Part shown: positions 36,056 to 49,892 of the stretch, in pieces
How positions within the stretch are numbered: the first letter of the stretch is position 1
Layout: every line of letters starts with the position of its first letter
NCBI RefSeq assembly: GCF_051622035.1
Contig: NC_135364.1
Span: 11,795,001-11,859,000, forward strand
Direction of reading: 5' to 3'
DNA from: Arctopsyche grandis
Lineage: Eukaryota > Arthropoda > Insecta > Trichoptera > Hydropsychidae
Length of the DNA: 64,000 bases
Translations under genes and position numbers: made by a program
Notes under the pieces: generated by a model
Seen by the model: only the letters and a program-made list of their open reading frames with translations
The model's database searches: none
What the model was told of the DNA's origin: nothing

Positions 36056-38184
36056 GTATCGTCGGTCCTGCATATGTACATGCATATGTATATTAATTGA
36101 CTTCATAAGTAAGATAATCATACAATGTTACCTTTATTAAGACGTGTTTAACACATCATAAACCAATTCCATCCTGCTCGTGGACCGTGTGATTAGTTGG
36201 ACTCATTTAAGTGTATGATTATCAATCAATGGTGAATTGAGTCGATTCCAGACCTCTTTGTGAGCGTTAGATTAACATTTGGTAACAATCCGACAAGTTG
36301 TAAAACGATGTTTCGTTTTAAAAAAATGATGATGTAACTGTCAATATTTTAGGGACGAATCATTTTAGATTTCCAATTCTTATTTTAATTTTCTTTTCTA
36401 CATTTATACGTTGTTTCTGATATTATGCGTACGTATGTATGTATAGACATATGTGAACTTTAATTGTCTTCCGAGACACAAACGCGTTTGCTATCAATTA
36501 ATGACTGTTATTTCCTTTAAAGTGTGTGTGAACTACCTTGAGAACTTCTACAATCTTTATTTTCCATAAAGGTCAACTCATATATGGAAACTGTATCGCC
36601 ATGCCATAGGACATGTTGTTTTCTCACAATTTATACTTACATATATGTATGTATGTACATATGTATGTATATTATATATTTCTCAGAGACTGCAAGTACA
36701 CCATCGTTATATTTTAAAACAATCGCTAATATATCGCAATTTCATTTTCAAATGTATGCATACGTGATTAGCCACACAAACGTGCTGACCTCTAACCTAA
36801 ATACGCGCATCGTTCGCGTATTACATTCCGTTATGGCTACTTTAATGATTTCGGACAGTGATTGTTCAATCACAATAATTTAATCTTCTTCGAAATACGC
36901 CGTTCTACATGGAAAATACGCCGCTCCTTTAAAGCACACACTAGTTTGTGAAGAATATACAAGGATTTTAAATATGTAAATATTTAAAATCAAATAAAAG
37001 TAAATAAGAGTAAATAAATATGTAAATAGTTAAATCTACATGTTTGGGGCAAGACCTGTATATATGTACACCGTTTTCCGAAGCGTAATAAATCATTCGT
37101 TTCGTCTGTGAATCATCATTTATTTTCTTCGGGGTGTGCATTTTCCACCAGTCGAATTTGCACTCGTGAGATTAGCCCGGCTAGCTCGCAGTTTCGCAAA
37201 ACAGGATTTTCATCGATATTTTTTTGTGCCTTGTGTTCATAAAATTTCGATGTTTGATGTGGGAAATTCTATTGATGTGTGAAAATTTGAAAATGTAATA
37301 CTTTTTCATATCATAGGAATATGTTATATGTATTTCAGAACGATTCATATCGACGCGTCTCATAGAAAAGTCTTTGTTGTTCACTTTCTTTGGTTATCGG
37401 TATCAAAAGTGAAATCAATTGTCTCTGTAAATATTTATCGCGCTCTATTGCGTTTGTCAAATGAACGATTTCTATTCAGATATTATACTGTATAATAAAT
37501 ACGGTTTTTTAAATGAAAATTCAAAAGAAAAAGATTAATAGTTATATGAATATTCTAATGGATAAAGCTGTCATGTCAGATGTCGTCTCTCACCATTTCA
37601 ATTCCCAATTTAAACTCGTATACCTATACATATGTACACATATACATAAATATAAAATCCTTGTATTGTATACATTTTTTGTGCCTCAATTAATTCGAGA
37701 GAGAAAATGGTGAAATGAAAACATTGAAGGACATCTCCACAAAAGAATTCCGCGGAGAATTCAAGTCCCTGAAAATGTCCCAAATGAAATGATATTTCTT
37801 TTTTATCTCGACGGGGAAAATTCGCGATAATACAACATAAATGTTATCATATTATTTTGTAATAATAACGTAATGAGTCAACCGTTGAACAACGTTGGAA
37901 AACTTCAGATTTCACTTTTTATTTTGAAACGCATATGTAGTGCACGTGTCTTTGATGTGAATAAACAGTATGAGATCTGTAGATATACATATGTATAATA
38001 AGTTTAAATTTTATAAATGTTTTTAGTTTTGCTATATTATTTTAATTCGGAAAATATGTATTAGTACGATCAGAAATACATCAACATTAGGAGATAAGTT
38101 TGGAAATCGAATCTAGAATTGAACTCACATATAATTCAATGTAAGCTGTCATTTAGTAGGTACTATAAATTATACGTAGTGTAC
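36056..38184. other. No gene recognised
   Basis: AT-rich, with short A/T palindromes near 36962-36990. No coding exon recognised. Confidence 0.35.
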
Positions 38185-38370
38185 TTCAGTAGCGTGCCGT
38201 GACTTTTAAAACAAAATACTATGTATGGATAATAATATATGTATTTAAAAAAAAAGTATTTTTAATTTTTGAATTACAATAATACAATCTGTCTTGGAGT
38301 GAAGAGTACAATTTTTCATTTTTGTGCTAACTGAAATAGCCTAAATAGCTGAGGGAATCGTTTCGCGAGC
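38185..38370. repeat. Dispersed repeat shared with 62475-62620 and 62725
   Basis: Shares CCGTGACTTTTAAAACAAA, ATCTGTCTTG, AATTTTTCATTTTTGTGCTAAC and GGGAATCGTTTCG, in order, with 62485-62735. Probably one degraded transposon family. Confidence 0.6.
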
Positions 38371-38752
38371 CGAGTCCTTTTTCATATGTGTACTCAAACA
38401 GAATAAATAAATAACGTGTAAACATTATTACGATATTTGAACAAAAAAAATAGTTCGGAATGATGTTTGATATACATAAATCGAAATATTCTTAGTGAAA
38501 ATCGCATACATGCTTGAAGAGAGGAGTAAATTAAAAAAATCTTTTGTATTTAACGGAACGCCTGTACATAGCATAACAATTAGCCAGTGCTGCGAAGGGA
38601 CAGAATTGAGACTACCGCTACTTCATGTAAGGCCTATTCCGGTTTCTGATCTTCGCTAATCCGACTGAAAAATATCAATATGAACAACCATTTTAATTTA
38701 TTTTAATTGAATTGTTGATATTATTAAATTTTAGGTAAAAGATTCTGGGGAA

Positions 38753-39054
38753 CTAGCCTAGTCTCTTTAGTCCAATGACGATACGCCACTGATCTACGTG
38801 TAACTCAACTTCATCAAGGTTTTTTATAGGTTCGGTTATTATTCCGCAAAAAGCCATCTCGCGCACGTCACTAAAATCTGGAATACGGAACATCTGACAT
38901 CCAAAAACTCCATCAATCCACGCGAAATTGTGTACTAACGAGAACTCGTGTGCCATATATTCCGTATTCGCGATTTTTGTGGCAACGATTGTCGTGCGCG
39001 CGATCGCAATTTGCGTAATAATCCGTTTACCAGGTTTATGACGTGGAGAAGATT
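38753..39054 (-). pseudogene. Unassigned open frame, possible decayed coding fragment
   Basis: On the minus strand an uninterrupted frame of about 100 codons reads KSSPRHKPGKRIITQ, then ARTIVATKIANTEYMAH, FGCQMFRIPDFSDVRE and ends VELHVDQWRIVIGLKRLG before a stop. Its composition is more protein-like than neighbouring AT-rich frames. Upstream the frame has a stop and no clear start. I do not recognise the family. It could be a transposon relic or a terminal exon of an unknown minus-strand gene. Confidence 0.35.
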
Positions 39055-41059
39055 TAATTGTGTTAATTTTATAAAATTGTTGATTTTATTGAGTGACTAA
39101 CTTAGCCAACCATTCGCCATTAACTTTTAGTCAAATTGTACAAATCGGTTAATATGTCTTAGTCGTGCTTTTCTCTGCCATTGTTATTACATTTTATTCC
39201 TAAAATATATATAATGGCAGTAAGTGGGTTAAAAGACTTGACGATTAAACTTGAAGTCGAGTAGTTCTTATTAGATGAATATTGAACTAATTTTTCATAT
39301 TATATGCTCAAAGAAGCTATTAGTTAAATGGATATACCGATGTTAAAACCACCAGCTCACATTCAAATATTCTTAGCTAAAGCAATTATAATATAATAGG
39401 ACAGATAAATGTCAGTTCTTTTAGCATACAATTGTTTTTGATTTTGACTGCAATTTGCTGAATGGATTCGTTTACACATATGTATGTATGTAAACGAATC
39501 TTCGAGTCAATAGATTTGTGCTCATCTCTTATTCCCAGAACGCGTTAGTCACCAAAGAAGCACCACTTTTAGACGGCTTCTAGTTGCATTTTTAACATAC
39601 TACATACGATTGAACGACTTAATGTTTTCGTTTTGTTTTCGTAAAATCGAGTGCTCTTCTGCGTGGGTTACTATTATACTCTTGCGCAAACACATTTGCT
39701 ATGTTTGTTATGGCGCTTTGTATCCGTTGTACCTGTGTATACTCTGCCGAAACACCGTTATTCCATGAACTCATTCGCTTTTGTTGCTCGACAGTTAGTT
39801 ACTCGCCACTTTGCCGAGAATTCGTTTGAAACCTATCTCGAGCAGATTAACGGAGATCGGCTCGCAATATTGTCCAGTATAAGCCGCAAACTAAACCACA
39901 AACTGGAGATTGAACTATCTAACAACAGATCGTCTATCTAACAACAGTACGATTAAAAAATTGCTGAATTTAAATATTCGCAATCTGCTCCTACGTGGAA
40001 TCTGCCAAATTAGTGTAAGCTACATACATACATATATCTATCTCACTATTCAGGTAACGATCGTTGATTATTTAACCCGGCTGATCTATCCGACCACGTT
40101 TTTAATTATATCTTTCACCCTTGACCTACGTTAAAACTCGACTGTCGGTGTATAAATCTCATTATGAACGATCAATCTTCCATGCTGGGCGACATTCAGA
40201 ATGACACGCAAAAAGTGTGCTTATGTTTTATAAATTACTATGGTGTGTGTATGTTTTTGATGGTGGTATTCATTTATCAATCAGACGTTGAATGCCTCAA
40301 ATGTTGGTACTTTAGAATCGTCTGCATAATTCGCCATTATTGCAAGGTTTCGAACGAACGCGTCATGACTTTTTTTATATAATTTAGTGAAAGTGCGTTT
40401 ATTCTTATCGCGAGCGAGCGTTGAAATTTGATTGCTGATTAAATATTAATATGTAAATTTTATTTTTGTTAATTACGTTGCGCGCTAGTTGTAATTGATT
40501 TTTAACACCCGCAATGTAAATATATTTGGTTGTTGAATTTTTTCGAACATTGCTGAAAATTGTCGGTTTTCCACTAATTACATACTTCGTCTTCTCATTT
40601 ACATGTTCGAATGGTGGTTACCAACAATGTGTCTAAATCGTTCTTGGAACTATTGATAAATAAAATTTATGATAGCGTTATTTTGAAATAGTCACGACAA
40701 ATTGTAAAACGACGTACACGCAATTGTGTATTAAGAATATGGTTGTTCGTGTAAAAAACAATATAGTTTATGTGTTTAAACAATTAACACATTCGCATTT
40801 GAATATTGACCTTGTATTAGCTAGAACTTTTTGAACTTGGCAGTGTAAAATTGGTATTTGTCATCGCTTGCACATTCCCAAAGCGTGTCATCGATTTATT
40901 TTCATAATAGTTTGGAATTAATTGAATATTTTCACGGTTTTATATCTATTTATGTATACATATATAATGTCTATGTACATAGTATTCTAGAATTTATGAA
41001 TCTTTAGTACGTAGTATTCTAGAATTTTCTTCTATTATATGGAATCCTACCCATATAAC
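39055..41059. other. No gene recognised
   Basis: Short open frames at 39651-39941 and 40164-40382 (+) lack any recognisable motif. Nothing else seen. Confidence 0.35.
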
Positions 41060-41686
41060 TCATTCATTGAAGATTGAGAGAATCCAAAAACGGTTTCTCA
41101 GATATCTTTATTTGAAACAGTATGGTTATTATCCTTGGCTATATCCTAGTGCATTCCTATTAGGGGCGTTAGGTTTCAACTCATTGGAGTCTCGTCGGAA
41201 TATGTTACTGGGAAGGCACTTTTTTAAGCTGTTGAATGGGATAATTCACAATCCTCAGGTTCTAAATGAATTTAGGTTTAATGCACCTAGCAAATTCAGG
41301 GACTTGAGATATCGTGATTTGTTTGTTCCTCCTGTGGCTCGCACAAACATGTTGACAACGGCTCCTATATCTAGGGCTATATATCTGCTCAACCGGATTT
41401 CTGGTGAAATTGACCTCTTCAATATAAAATATACTAATCTGGTTGAGTGGTTGTTGAGTAATGCCAGTGGTTGATTTTGCCTATTAAATATGAATGATTG
41501 TTATTACTTTATCTATGTTTTTTTTTTTTTATGATTTTATGATTTTAATGATGTTGTGTCAATATTGTTATTTTTATAAGTTATTATTACTGTTATGATG
41601 TTATTTTTACTGAATGACCGGCCACAGTGACGCGTTGGAGATCTCTGTAATGTCACTTTGGCTAATATGTTAAATAAATAAATAAG
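41060..41686 (+). mobile_element. 5'-truncated Jockey/CR1-type LINE with 3' stem-loop tail
   Basis: An open frame from about 41067 to 41474 gives IERIQKRFLRYL, LGFNSLESRRNMLLGRHFF, LFVPPVARTNM and PISRAIYLLNRI, then a stop. This is the C-terminal region after the reverse transcriptase of Jockey/CR1-like LINEs. The 3' UTR contains GGCCACAGTGACGCGTTGG, then TGTAATGTCACTTTGG, which pair to a stem, and ends TAAATAAATAAATAA. The frame of this fragment has no stop, so it is not very old. Truncation at the 5' end is typical of LINE insertion. Confidence 0.85.
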
Positions 41687-42829
41687 ATGTAAATTTTTCT
41701 TAGAATTGTTATTATTTTATTATCTTTGTTGTGTAGATAAAATTGTGTGTTTAAGTATATAAAAAATGAAAACTTCCTATCGCTTTCACTGTTTATGTTT
41801 ACCTTTTAATTTACGAACAAAATATTTTTACTTTCGTTTCATCGTTAGAGTTTTTAAACTTTTCGGGGTATTGTTATTATATTTACTTGCGTTTATACCT
41901 ACAAACATAATTACTGTGTGTATGATTTTTTTCCCATGTAAAATTTCAGTACGCTTATTTTGAGCTACAAATTTAATTATAAAGTTTGATACGTATTCAA
42001 TATTGTTCTCACGTATTTCGCTTTTTAAAACTTGCACAATTTTAACAAATTTCAACGGATAAACTTTTTCAGCGGATTTTTTATTTATTTATAACATGTT
42101 ATAATATTCTCAATTTTATTGAAATACTTTGTTTTCTATCAAGGGTTTTTTAGTTATATTTTTTGGCTTTAATAATAATGTTTATTTTATTCTTCGTGTT
42201 GTTTTCCTTAACTCTGGGTATTTCGTTATTATAATGTTACATATTTTAAATCCTCAACTCCGAAATATAAAAACATTATATAAGAACTGATCTGTGATTC
42301 AAATATCGATTTTACATATGTATGTACTTCGTTGTTCAAATAATTTTATTAGTATCTCCTTTTTATTTGACTTCAGCTTGTTAGTTTGATTGACGTATAC
42401 ATATGTACTATTTTTAATACATATATGTATATTTATAAACTTATTATTTGATAGAATTTTTAACTAAATTTAATTCAGTTCAATTAAAATAATATGTGAA
42501 GCAATTCACTACTGTTGCCACAATACATATAGTGAAATAATTAATTATTTTTTGGTTCTTATTTCCCTGTAAAAATAGTGTCTACTTCTCTTTGAATCTT
42601 TCAATCGGCGTTGTCCGACAACAAACAAACAAGATAAATAGTGTTTGTTTTGTCGCTCAATTGTCCCGAGAGACATTCAATTGGATGTAATATGCTTTTT
42701 TGTTTATCCAAGCTGAGTAATGTGTTCGTAGATAAATTTTAAAACACGTTGAAATGTCAACCAAATGGACAAGAATGTGAATTTGGCATGAGAATGGCGT
42801 TTTTGGCGTTTGAGCTCGTCGTTAAATTT
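41687..42829. other. No gene recognised
   Basis: AT-rich. Open frames at 41766-41963 and its antisense look like chance. Confidence 0.35.
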
Positions 42830-43110
42830 GACAGAGCCGCACGTTCGTCTGCGGCTCAGGCTCCTGGGGATGGGCGCCTGCATTGCGCCCCCTCAAACCA
42901 CTTTTCACCACACGGGGACAACGACTTCGGATCGCCCGAAAATGCGCAGTGCCGCAAAAACTTTCGAGAATTTAAGATTTTGGAAGGGCACGACTCGAAT
43001 GAATAAATTTCCATCGACGCGACCGTGACCCCCTCACGACCCTTGCGGGCTGCGGAAATTCCGCATCGGGGTCGTCTTCGTAAATTCGCAAATCTGCCCA
43101 CGTGTCTCTA
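42830..43110. promoter_or_regulatory. GC-rich island, possible enhancer or alternative exon
   Basis: About 280 bp rich in C+G and CpG, standing out from AT-rich flanks. Frames are open in several phases without family similarity. It contains near-palindromic patches such as GCGGAAATTCCGC (about 43055). It may be a regulatory island or an untranslated exon. The sequence does not decide. Confidence 0.3.
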
Positions 43111-46100
43111 AAACCATATTTCCTCGGTCGGCTTTCTCCGTCTCATAGAAAGTTAGGCTCAACCCTCCCGTCTGATAAAATTTACACGACCGTTGGTTGC
43201 TCTAAGAATTAACCCCCGACTTCCGCGTCGGTTGAATAAACCATAGTTGTTTCCCGTATCCCAGAAATGCGGAAGTTCGCCTGTGTTTTATATACACGCA
43301 AAACAACCCTCAATAGAGAAATTAGCAGTAACGTCTTTTGGCGACTAATTAAAGTTTTCTAATTAATGTTAAGTCTTCTCAATATTGTAATTAATAATAT
43401 TTTCGTTATATTTGACTGTCATTTAGTTAGCTATTTTTGTTTTATAATCAAATGGTTTATTATGTATTTTAATAAAGAACTATGTACTATATTCATATAT
43501 TCGTGAGGCTACATATTAAGTGTAGCACGACACGAAAAAATTTCACCTTCAAAATCACTTTAATTCCGAAATTATCTATCGCATGGCAATAATTCTTATG
43601 TCGTTGAATAAAGCAAGGTAAAAATAATTAGTTGACCTAGTGACTTACAGTCACTCTGTAATGTTGCGTCAAAATTATCCAATAATGTTCACTAAGCAAT
43701 GATTATAACGAAAAATTTACTGTATCTCAGTAAAACACCAACTGGGTATATAAATTCTAAGATAAGACGTATGTATATTCATATGTAGTTCTAAGTTTAC
43801 ATAAATACAGTGGACGATTTCACTACGGTCATGATATATGTACTTAAATTAAAACGAAGATGTAAATCGAAATCGCTGAAATTACACACACTGTGAAGAG
43901 CGTGTGCTTTCATAATAATCAAATAATCCTATCTCCATAGCTGTCATTGTCATCACAACGGCCTTGTAAAACTACAAACTTTTACCTCCATATTCGGTAA
44001 TAGCAATAAATTAACTCATTAGTAGGAACATGGGATGGATACGTCATGAATTATTAAACACGTAAACGTTCACATACGTATATTAATGAAAACAAAAATA
44101 CACTAGGATCTTATCTAAACGATTCTCACAACAAACAACACTATGTACTACGCATTTCGCAAATGACATATCCCAATAAAGGAGAAAGGTTTGCTCGCGT
44201 GTTTACAGCTCTAGTTTTGTGTGGTCATTTTATCCAACGTGGTTTCTTCCAGCGTAAACATAACAAACGCACCAGCTCGAAAAATTAATGTCCCACGTAA
44301 GACTGCTAGCATCGCTGAAGCCATCGCTTCTATTTAGTGTGCTAAGTTCGAATAGCATCTTCGTTTCTCTGATCTCGTGGGATTTGCATGTGCGCAATCG
44401 TCTTGATTGCTTTTCCAATATTGACTACCACTCTATTTCGACCTATTCGCAATCATTAGTTGATCTACTTTTGATACGTACGGTACGGTACGTCTTGCTC
44501 CACGAGTCGGATTCAGTTCGTGACGATCGTACGTACTCGTTGGTTTAGCTTACATAGCATTGACTCAATCGATTGCATCATTCGCTTACCACCGGCAGAA
44601 CAAACGGTTTACTTTCATATTTCGCTGTAAGGTCTCTTGCTCTCGTTTTGGGATGAAATTAAAAGTTACCTCCTCTCCGAGCCCGGCCGGCTGCTTGTAC
44701 GAGCAAAGCGACTTCGCATCACTTAGAACTACTTTACTATCGCTAATGAAAAAACTTTTACATTAGAACAGACGAGAAAGAAACCGTAAAAAGTTTTGAC
44801 AACGACTTTAGAAGAACCACTAATGCAATTCTGTTAAACAATACGTTCTCAGTGGTGTTTGATTTGATTTTGTTCTAGCAGTTCTCAAAGTGCCCCGAGG
44901 CAATAGTTTTTAGCATTGTGTATAAAATATACTAGATATCAATACTTTCACTTTCTGCAGGAGACGGAAAGGAATGTGGGAACAAACAATGGTTACGATT
45001 AATGTTCGGTGGCACTTACTTTTGTATGGAACGATTCAAAGTGAGATAAAATCAGCTGATAGGAGCGATTAATTTGGATTTAATTATGTACATCCATAAG
45101 TAGTCTGCAGCTAGTCTTTGGCAAAATCATTGATTTGATATGATTTATCATTCCGCTTCTTCTATATTTTGAACTCGGATCTTTTCAGTCTTCATCTTTT
45201 TATATATGTAAATGCACCACTAATCAAACTATATAGAACTGTCTTATATTTTAAAATTAGATTCATATAAAATATAATTCACTTTGTAAAGTGATATCGA
45301 TAAAAATATCGTATCCAACCAACAAAAGAATTTTTTTTTTTTTTTATGATTTATGAAAATATATGGATCTGATATTACCGAATAGAAGAATCTGAATACC
45401 ATAAGGCATACATAAATAGGTAGTAATTTCCTTATCGATTAGCCAAATGGGGTGAAAATGTATTATGCAAGGAGCTGATAAAAACTATACTAACTCTAAA
45501 TATACATACATAGGTATATTTAGATACATATGTAGGCGTATACATACGTGTATGTACAATTCATTAAAAACTATATATTACGCTATAATATATTACGAGT
45601 AACAGTTGATCTAATCAGAAATAAAAATGACGTTCCAAGCTCATCCTATCCATTCTCATTTTTATCTTTCCATCTCGCCTCTAATGGTACATTGTGTTCC
45701 ATATTATGCCTATTGTATATTTTCTTGTGCGAATTGAAGCGTACTTATTAGATACGCCTCCGTACGAATACAAGACATTTTAACCATAGATCCAGAACAT
45801 AACTGTACGTTTTGTATCCGAAGAAAGTCTATCCACTATAAATACAATACATACATACGTGATGTTAATTGCAAGTCGATCCTTTCCCTTATTGGAAATC
45901 TAAGCTTCGCAATTTCGCCCATATGTGTATAGTATAGTATTTCGACATAGTGAAAACTATTCGCAATTTTCTTTATACTTCCTCCGATGGGTTGTTTTTT
46001 TTTATTTTTTATTAATGATATATTTATTTCATTGGGTTTGGACGGTTTGAAATGCCTTTTTATTTGTACACTTCATTGCTTGGACATGACAACTTTCAAA

Positions 46101-47264
46101 TATCGACCCACGTCAACTCTAAATGCTTCCTTGATTTCATTCGTTATTGTGACAATTTATGTGTCTAAGATTATAAGGTATTACAGTAGTAGTTGTGTAA
46201 TTATTAATATTAACAATAGCAAATCAAAACGTTAACGTTCAACATAAACCAAAAAGGTTTATAATCGACCGGGTCAAATGTCTATAGGAATTTTCGTGAT
46301 TAATGTTGTTTCGAGCGCTTCGGAAACATCAATGAAATTTTGTTGGAATTTTCATTATCAATTTTATTATTTATATAATCAAAATTCATTGTCGTTTCGA
46401 TGTTGGAGGCTATCATTTTATTACACCATTAATTAAAGTTCAATTTACTGGTTAAATTATTTTCAATTTAATAATTTTGCAAAATATATATGTATACAAA
46501 GTTGACTTGAGGCTATGAGACGATAAAGTAATCCGCTTTGACAACACCGACGCTTAAGGTGTTATTGAACGCATAAATCACGAATAAACTGACACTTTTC
46601 AGGTTTCCTTCGTTTATTTTTTGGTTTGAAAATATTTTAATTGCCTTTTCAAATACGATGCTACTCGTCAAATTCGCATCGTAACTTGCGTGATGAATTT
46701 GTTTATTAAGGTAAAATTGTAAAACATCGCATGGTAGCACACTAAATTAACTAAATGGCACACACACACACACACACGTTTGCGTGAAACCTTTCCCCAG
46801 AAAGCCAAGATTATTTCTGTATATTTGAAAGAGCAGAGACCGTCCTTCACTCGGCGTAACTTACGATCCAAATGTCCGTCTTCCGCTTGCTTGGCGATAA
46901 AACGACTCGAAATCCTATCGCTTTTCGCGATCTTCCACTGAAACTTTACTGGTGAAATTATAAAACATTAGTAGACATTACGTACAGACTCTGTAAATAT
47001 GCTAATGTTGAATCAGTGGTACAATAACGACGTCACACCAGACGATTAACCGACCCGCCTTTGTCTTGTATCGAATAATCTAATATGTAATACTATGAAG
47101 ACTCTCGAGTGGTTTTATACTAACTAGATTATAATTAGGTTTTTTTATGTAATCGAAATTATCTTATATACATACATATGTACACTCTGCTCTCTTATGC
47201 GAATATTTTTATGCTGTTTTAAAGTTATTTGGTTAAAATTTAAAGCAAATTTTCAAAAAAAAAA
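43111..47264. other. No gene recognised
   Basis: Mixed AT-rich DNA. A somewhat GC-richer part at 44220-44760 has no coding signal I can name. A (CA)n run lies at 46757-46778. Confidence 0.35.
46757..46778. repeat. (CA)n microsatellite
   Basis: About eleven CA units. Confidence 0.85.
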
Positions 47265-47699
47265 TCGGATGTGACCATCCCACGACTGTATGTATTTGAG
47301 GAATATAAAGGTTAATAAACAAAATTAGATAATCAAACATACATACACGTTCACACTTACCGGCTATGAGAGCATTTTCTTTCATTTATTATTTTTTTTT
47401 TAAACTATGTATTTATTTTGTTAAAACATTGTTTTATTTTGACCTTTTAAATTATTTTATTTAATATGTATAATATTTATAGTGATTTTGAGTAATAATT
47501 TTTTTTTAACAAAATCTGACAGCCGGAAGTAGAACTTTTGTCTTATGTAAGTTTCCGTACATTTAATGCACTCAATTTGTATCGAAAACGCCGGTATATG
47601 TGAACGTGTATGTATGTTTAACTATCGAATTTTGTTTTTTATCCTTCTTATATTTCTCAAATACATACATAGATGAAGTCGTGGGTTGGTCACATCCGA
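47265..47699. mobile_element. MITE with long terminal inverted repeats
   Basis: Outer ends TCGGATGTGACCATCCCACG and CGTGGGTTGGTCACATCCGA are inverted. Similarity extends inward over about 110 bp on each side (TATGTATTTGAG, AACATACATACACGTTCACA, ACCGGC). The centre is AT-rich and non-coding. The flanks are A/T runs, so no clean target duplication can be read. Confidence 0.72.
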
Positions 47700-48529
47700 A
47701 TTTTTTGTACTAATATTGATGTTGCTAATGTTACCATACCATACATAGCATTAATCGAATTACTTCCAACATTTTATGTTTTTCCACTCCATATACATAT
47801 GTTCATAGATGTCACATAAATATATCGAAATTTTCTGACATTGTCTCAATGATATACATACATATGAAAGTATTATATAATGTGTTGGTTAAATCTTAGT
47901 AATCGCATTTCTAGATATAGTAGTAGGCAAATCTGTTGGACTTATTGCAATAGTCTCATTCCTTTTCTTTTAGTGGGAACATTCCCATAGAAATTCAAAA
48001 GCATATGATCAATGTTACAATATTTTCTTTAATTAGCACTACTGAAGTGTATAAATCAATCAACGAAGACAGCCATATTTGATATGCTCTATTTATGTAG
48101 TTTAATTTCAATATAAATATGCATAACCATCGCACATATAATTTACTAGAGTGGCATTATCCAATTTCGTGAAGTTTTATATCGAATGGAATAATTTTTG
48201 TACATAATTCGTACATTGAACCCAGTTTAAATCGTTTCACATTTTTGTATAAGTAGCTTGTGATACATGCAAGGTCACATACAGTTAGTCCACTAAGGTT
48301 TTATGTAACTATTCAAAGGTATGATTTTGATTTACGTATCAAAAATGCAGACATTTAAATAGATTCGATGAGGGGGGCCCACCACTGGTTTCCAGTGACG
48401 GCTCGTGCGACACATGTGATTTGTGTGCAGCGTTTAAACCATCTTCAACACATGCTGCATCTTTCTTATTATTCTAAATTTACCAATGTCGCATTTGGTA
48501 TGTAATCGGTGAGATATTGCGAAGGACAC
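47700..48529. other. No gene recognised
   Basis: AT-rich. A transposon-like scrap (CCAGTGACGGCTCGTGCGAC) lies at about 48393-48415. Confidence 0.35.
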
Positions 48530-48655
48530 TGATATCGGCCGACAAGGTTATTTAACGGTTCGTCGCGTGGGTGTTATCGGATCTGAACCCGCGCCTAGTT
48601 TGACGCGAAACGGGTCGATTGCGGTTCTTAAACCGAGCCATGTTAGCCCTATTTT
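48530..48655 (-). mobile_element. tRNA-like SINE head, second type, minus strand
   Basis: The minus strand reads GGCTAACATGGCTCGGTTTA, then GCGCGGGTTCAGATCC, giving plausible A and B boxes about 50 nt apart. It differs from the main SINE family and its body is not identified. It may also be a degraded tRNA copy. Confidence 0.45.
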
Positions 48656-49347
48656 AAGTTCAGAGACAGACTTTCCGTTTATTAAAAAAAAAAACCGCAG
48701 TGCACGTTATATTATATGTATGTAGTTATCTCGACGGAGCAAAATTCGACGCGGAGGAAACGTCTCGTCTTTGCCAGAACGACGTTTAACGGACGGGTCA
48801 TTTCTTCACTTGGCCAGCCAACAAAGAGAGTGACATGAGTGATGACCAATTTTCGAGTCTATTGACGGACGACGGTTCAGCTGCGACGAAAAGAGACCAT
48901 GTCAAAAGTCATGCTTCGAGTGCTCACTTTTCGAAATTTTGAAATGTTTTCATTTTATATGATCGGTTTTGGTGGCCGCATTCGTACGCTTTTGTTGCGA
49001 AGAATATCTGGCGTTGCAAAATTTTAAAAAATATTGCTTTTTGTTGAAAGTGAGGACTAATGCAATGCCTACGGTCGTTTACTTGTCGAATGGCGTTTTT
49101 GTTATTTTTAAATTTCGCACTAATACATACATATATACATTATGTAGGTAATATAACGGTAGCGCAAACTCGCCATTATTTTGTCCTCGCAGTACGATCG
49201 ATTGTATTCATTAGTTTTTTAAACGCATTGCCTTGCTTTGTCTATTTTTTTTAAATCGATCTTAATTAAGTTTTAAAGCACAATAAGACACAGCTGATGG
49301 CCAAATGATATTTTTATTTTCAACGTTTTCCCATTGAACACTGAAAC
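48656..49347. other. No gene recognised
   Basis: A GC-richer patch at 48730-48930 has no recognised coding or promoter signal. Confidence 0.3.
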
Positions 49348-49892
49348 CAGGGCTGTGGAGTCGGATTAAAATTTACCGACTTTTTGTTATGGTTCGATTC
49401 CGACTCGAATTTGAATGATTTTAGTAAGATCTACTTTTCTTGATTAGTTATGAATATAATAGCGATATTTATAATACAAAAAATCAATAAAAATTGACAT
49501 GTACCTAACCCAATTTATTGAATTTTGGGTAGTAAAATTGGTATAAATAAAACAGTAAGTACATTCGTAGTGTATGTATGTATATGTAAATCAATTCAAT
49601 ATAAAAAATGAGAGTAAAATTGAAAATAAAAAAATAGTATATCAACACTAAAAAATAAACACTTCAAATTACGTTGCAATTCAACAATTTTATTTATATA
49701 ATGTAATTTAAATTCATGATTTTTATAGTTAAATTATTAAATTTCAATTTATTATTGGATTTACTTCAATATAAGGAGACTCTAGTTGAAAGATGCTTTA
49801 ATAAAGAAAATAGTAAAAGGAATCGGAGTCAGTTGATTTTTTTAATACTTCGACTCCGCTTGAAATGCTCCGACTCCACGACTCCACAGTCC
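49348..49892. mobile_element. hAT-like element of the GGAGTCGGAGTCG family
   Basis: Begins CAGGGCTGTGGAGTCGG and ends CGACTCCACGACTCCACAG. Non-coding, AT-rich interior. The last bases of the right end are altered (CAGTCC instead of CAGCCCTG). Confidence 0.65.
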
